From assembly GCF_016937655.1 (NCBI RefSeq), contig NZ_JAFHKL010000015.1:1-64000 (forward strand): a stretch of DNA of 64,000 bases, given 5' to 3'. The stretch comes from Chromobacterium alkanivorans (GTDB lineage: Bacteria; Pseudomonadota; Gammaproteobacteria; Burkholderiales; Chromobacteriaceae). The notes under the pieces are model-generated. The model worked only from the letters and a program-made list of their open reading frames with translations. It did not search any database and had not been told where the DNA came from. Shown piece by piece: positions 62,176-64,000 of the stretch (position 1 is the first letter of the stretch; each line of letters begins with the position of its first letter). The position numbers and the translations under genes were made by a program.

Positions 62176-62505
62176 GGGTGACTCCTTTGTATATCTTGTC
62201 GTTTGTGTTTTTATCCTGGGTTTAAACCCAGAATGAATATATTGTCATGCGATAAGCATGATGGGTAGAGAAAACGCATGGACAAGACAAGAGGACGCGG
62301 GAGGCAAGGCGGCTGAGGGCGACGGCGCGCTGCGCCATTTTGGTGCGGTGGGCTGATAACCACCGGTTATAATTATTTGTGTTTTAATTTTTTATTGAAA
62401 AATCAGAGATTTGCCGGCGGCGAAAACGACGAGGAAGACAAAGCCAGCCGCGGCGGGCTGGCGTCAAAATGGGGCATGGCGGCCGGAGGAGAGCCGGCCG
62501 GGGTG
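62176..62505. other. 330-base intergenic region
   Basis: No gene is supported. The part near the RCC1 start (62180-62260) and around 62365-62405 is AT-rich and likely carries the promoter of the lipoprotein-protease operon. Near 62483-62499 GGCGGCCGG...CCGGCCGG can form a hairpin at the end of cpoB. Confidence 0.45.
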
Positions 62506-63252
62506 TTACATTTTCGCCAGTTGCTGGCGCGCTTTTTGGGCGGAATCCGTCTTGGGATACAGTTTGATCAGGCGTTTGTAAGTGGCTTTGGCCTGATCCA
62601 TCTGGCCCAGATCGCGCTGGCAGTTGCCGATATTGCGCAGGGCTTCCGGCGCGAAGTGGTTGTCCGGAAATTGCTCGACGAAGCGGCGGTGGATGTCGAT
62701 GGCGGCGTCGTACTGGCGCAGCGCGGTGTGGGACACGCCCAGCCAGTAGGTGGCTTCCGCCACTTGCGGCGCCTGCGGGTTTTGCTCGATGAAGCCGCGC
62801 AGCGCGTCGGCGGCTTTGGCGAAGTCGCGGGCGCGCAGCAGGTTCAGCGCCTTGTCGTAATCCGGGCTGGTGGTGGCGCCGCCGTCCGCGGAGCCTGCGG
62901 CGGCGTCGCCGCGCGTGGCGGGCATGGGTTTGGCGCCGCTGTTTTCCAGGTGGCCCAACCGGCCGTCCAGGTCGTTGTACAGATCGTTCTGGCGTTTCTG
63001 CGTGGTTTGCAGATTGTAGTTCAGCACTTCCACGTCGCCGCGCAGCTTGGCCACTTCGGCCTTCATCGCTTCCAGCTGGCTGACCATTTCCAGCAGCTTC
63101 TCATTGGAAAGCTTGCTTTCCACTTCATTGAGGCGGGTGGAGGCCTGGCGGTTGACTTGGTCCAGCTGGCGGCGGGTTTCTTCCAGATCGCCGGTGGTGG
63201 CGCAGCCGGTGAGGACCAGCAGCAGCGCGCTGCAAAGGGTGAGCCGTTTCAT
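62506..63252 (-). CDS. cpoB: CpoB/YbgF, Tol-Pal system coordinator
   Basis: 248 residues from ATG 63252. N-terminal coiled coil (LEETRRQLDQVNRQAST, LEAMKAEVAKLRGDVEVL), Ala/Gly-rich linker, then three TPR units (YDKALNLLRARDFAKAADALRGFI and following). CpoB links Tol energy to peptidoglycan synthesis during cell division. Unlike the E. coli protein, the signal peptide ends with a lipobox (LVLTGC, Cys17), so this one is probably lipid-anchored. Pal lies directly upstream, but 317 bases including a repeat element intervene. Confidence 0.92.
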   Translation of the reverse strand: MKRLTLCSALLLVLTGCATTGDLEETRRQLDQVNRQASTRLNEVESKLSNEKLLEMVSQLEAMKAEVAKLRGDVEVLNYNLQTTQKRQNDLYNDLDGRLGHLENSGAKPMPATRGDAAAGSADGGATTSPDYDKALNLLRARDFAKAADALRGFIEQNPQAPQVAEATYWLGVSHTALRQYDAAIDIHRRFVEQFPDNHFAPEALRNIGNCQRDLGQMDQAKATYKRLIKLYPKTDSAQKARQQLAKM

Positions 63253-63414
63253 GGTTGTCCCGGGATGTCCCGCCGTCCGGCCCGGAGGGGACGACGCTAG
63301 TGAGTTGGGTGGCAATGAATACAGCCGGATATCTTAACGGCAAGCGCGCGAAAGCGCATCCGCCCGATGTCCGGCTGTACAGCCGGCCCGAAACCGGGCC
63401 GGCGTCATAGGCTT

Positions 63415-63556
63415 AGAACCTGTTTACGATCTGCTGCGCGTCGGCGATACGGCGTTGAAAACGTCTTCGAAATGCTCATGTACCGTGTGTACATTCCGCT
63501 TTCTCAGCCGTTTTCGCCTTGTCTCGCCTTAGCTCGCGAGATCGTAAACACGTTCT
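63415..63556. mobile_element. 142-bp dispersed inverted-repeat element, copy 3 (between pal and cpoB)
   Basis: AGAACCTGTTTACGATCT (63415-63432) and AGATCGTAAACACGTTCT (63539-63556) are inverted copies at 17 of 18 positions. The interior contains the small palindrome ATGTACC...GTACAT and TTTTCGCCTTGTCTCGCC shared with copies 1 and 2. It lies between pal and cpoB, next to a pair of GC-rich hairpins at 63371-63402. Confidence 0.85.
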
Positions 63557-63568
63557 TAGAACCCGTTC

Positions 63569-64000
63569 TTAGTGGCCTTGGTACACGATGTCGGCGCGAC
63601 GGTTCTCGGCGAAGTCCGACTCGGTGTTGCCGGTGGCGCGCGGTTTTTCCTTGCCGAAGCTGACCGCTTCCAGCTGGCTTTCCTTGGCGCCCAGCACTTC
63701 CATCGCCTTCTTCACGCTCTCGGCGCGGCGCTGGCCCAGGGCCAGGTTGTATTCGCGGCTGCCGCGGGCGTCGGTGTTGCCCTGGATGATGACTTTCTTG
63801 TCCGCGTTCTGCTTCAGGTAGGCGGAGTGGGTTTCCACCACCGGCTTGCCGTTGGCGTCGACGGAGGAGGAGTCGAAGGCGAAGTAGACGCTGCGCTTGG
63901 CCAGCGGGCTGTTGGGATCGTTCAGCGGATCCACCGCCACCTGGTTCTGGTTGCCGCTGCCGGTGTCCACCGGCGCGCTGGTCTGCGGCGTGGTCGGCTG
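63569..64000 (-). CDS. pal: peptidoglycan-associated lipoprotein Pal, 5' end outside window
   Basis: The frame is open to the window edge, so the signal peptide and lipobox are missing; 143 residues remain. The OmpA-like peptidoglycan-binding domain is clear: VYFAFDSSSVDANGKPVV, IIQGNTDARGSREYNLALGQRRAESV (with the diaminopimelate-binding Asp and Arg) and FGKEKPRATGNTE. It anchors the outer membrane to peptidoglycan within Tol-Pal. Stop codon TAA lies 12 bases from the adjacent 142-bp element. Confidence 0.95.
   Translation of the reverse strand, partial: QPTTPQTSAPVDTGSGNQNQVAVDPLNDPNSPLAKRSVYFAFDSSSVDANGKPVVETHSAYLKQNADKKVIIQGNTDARGSREYNLALGQRRAESVKKAMEVLGAKESQLEAVSFGKEKPRATGNTESDFAENRRADIVYQGH

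Noticed and set aside
58984-62181. A 1065-codon plus-strand open frame opposite the subtilase and propeller genes
   Set aside because: Shadow frame in high-GC DNA; the repetitive look mirrors the propeller repeats on the other strand.

Overview
The window is a dense, GC-rich stretch of a betaproteobacterial chromosome. Gene content (a split VioB-type module, a CsgG/DUF4810/DUF799 lipoprotein trio, tol-pal end genes, purEK/purC, tauABCD) points to Neisseriales and most likely a Chromobacterium-like member of the Chromobacteriaceae. That is an inference from gene families, not a sequence match. No rRNA, tRNA, CRISPR array, transposase or replication origin was seen.

Layout. 1-2.8 kb: two near-identical tandem SEL1-type lipoprotein genes (the first cut by the window edge) and a peptidoglycan amidase. 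2.9-3.9 kb: a GH16-like secreted hydrolase between two small inverted-repeat elements. 4.3-19.0 kb: the most striking region, a colinear set of 15 genes. It holds DoxX and AhpD-like proteins, an AMP-forming ligase, a complete PaaABCDE-type ring-epoxidising oxygenase, an MFS transporter, a heme-oxygenase-like diiron oxidase fused to a cupin, a DAHP synthase fused to a benzoate-CoA-ligase-like enzyme, TrpE, TrpG, a hotdog thioesterase and a Rid-family protein. Read together these look like a complete biosynthetic pathway: shikimate entry, chorismate, anthranilate, anthraniloyl-CoA, ring epoxidation and N-oxygenation, then thioester release, imine clean-up and export. I do not recognise the product.

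19.0-22 kb: an array of about 122-bp palindromic repeats, a MocR/PdxR-type regulator and a DedA membrane protein. 22-25.4 kb: a 1112-residue protein without signal peptide and with octapeptide repeats, a candidate secreted effector. 25.6-32 kb: periplasmic disulfide genes (two DsbG-like proteins, a TlpA-like membrane protein, DsbD) divergent from a two-component system. 32-36.9 kb: berberine-bridge-type flavoprotein, VioB N-half and VioB C-half as separate genes. 37-39.7 kb: secreted glucoamylase with starch-binding domain. 39.8-43.4 kb: tauABCD. 43.6-48.2 kb: lipoproteins, S1/P1 nuclease, ATPase. 48.3-54.3 kb: lysozyme, methyltransferase, lipase-like hydrolase and small enzymes, broken up by repeat arrays. 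54.3-58 kb: purE-purK-fosA-alkD-purC. 58-62.2 kb: CPBP protease, subtilase and RCC1-like lipoprotein. 62.5-64 kb: cpoB and the 3' part of pal, separated by a third copy of a 142-bp element.

The repeats form three families: a 142-bp element with 18-bp terminal inverted repeats (three copies of identical length), one 140-bp element with 20-bp terminal inverted repeats, and three arrays of palindromic TAGGGTGGG-type repeats. Several element ends abut or supply host stop codons.
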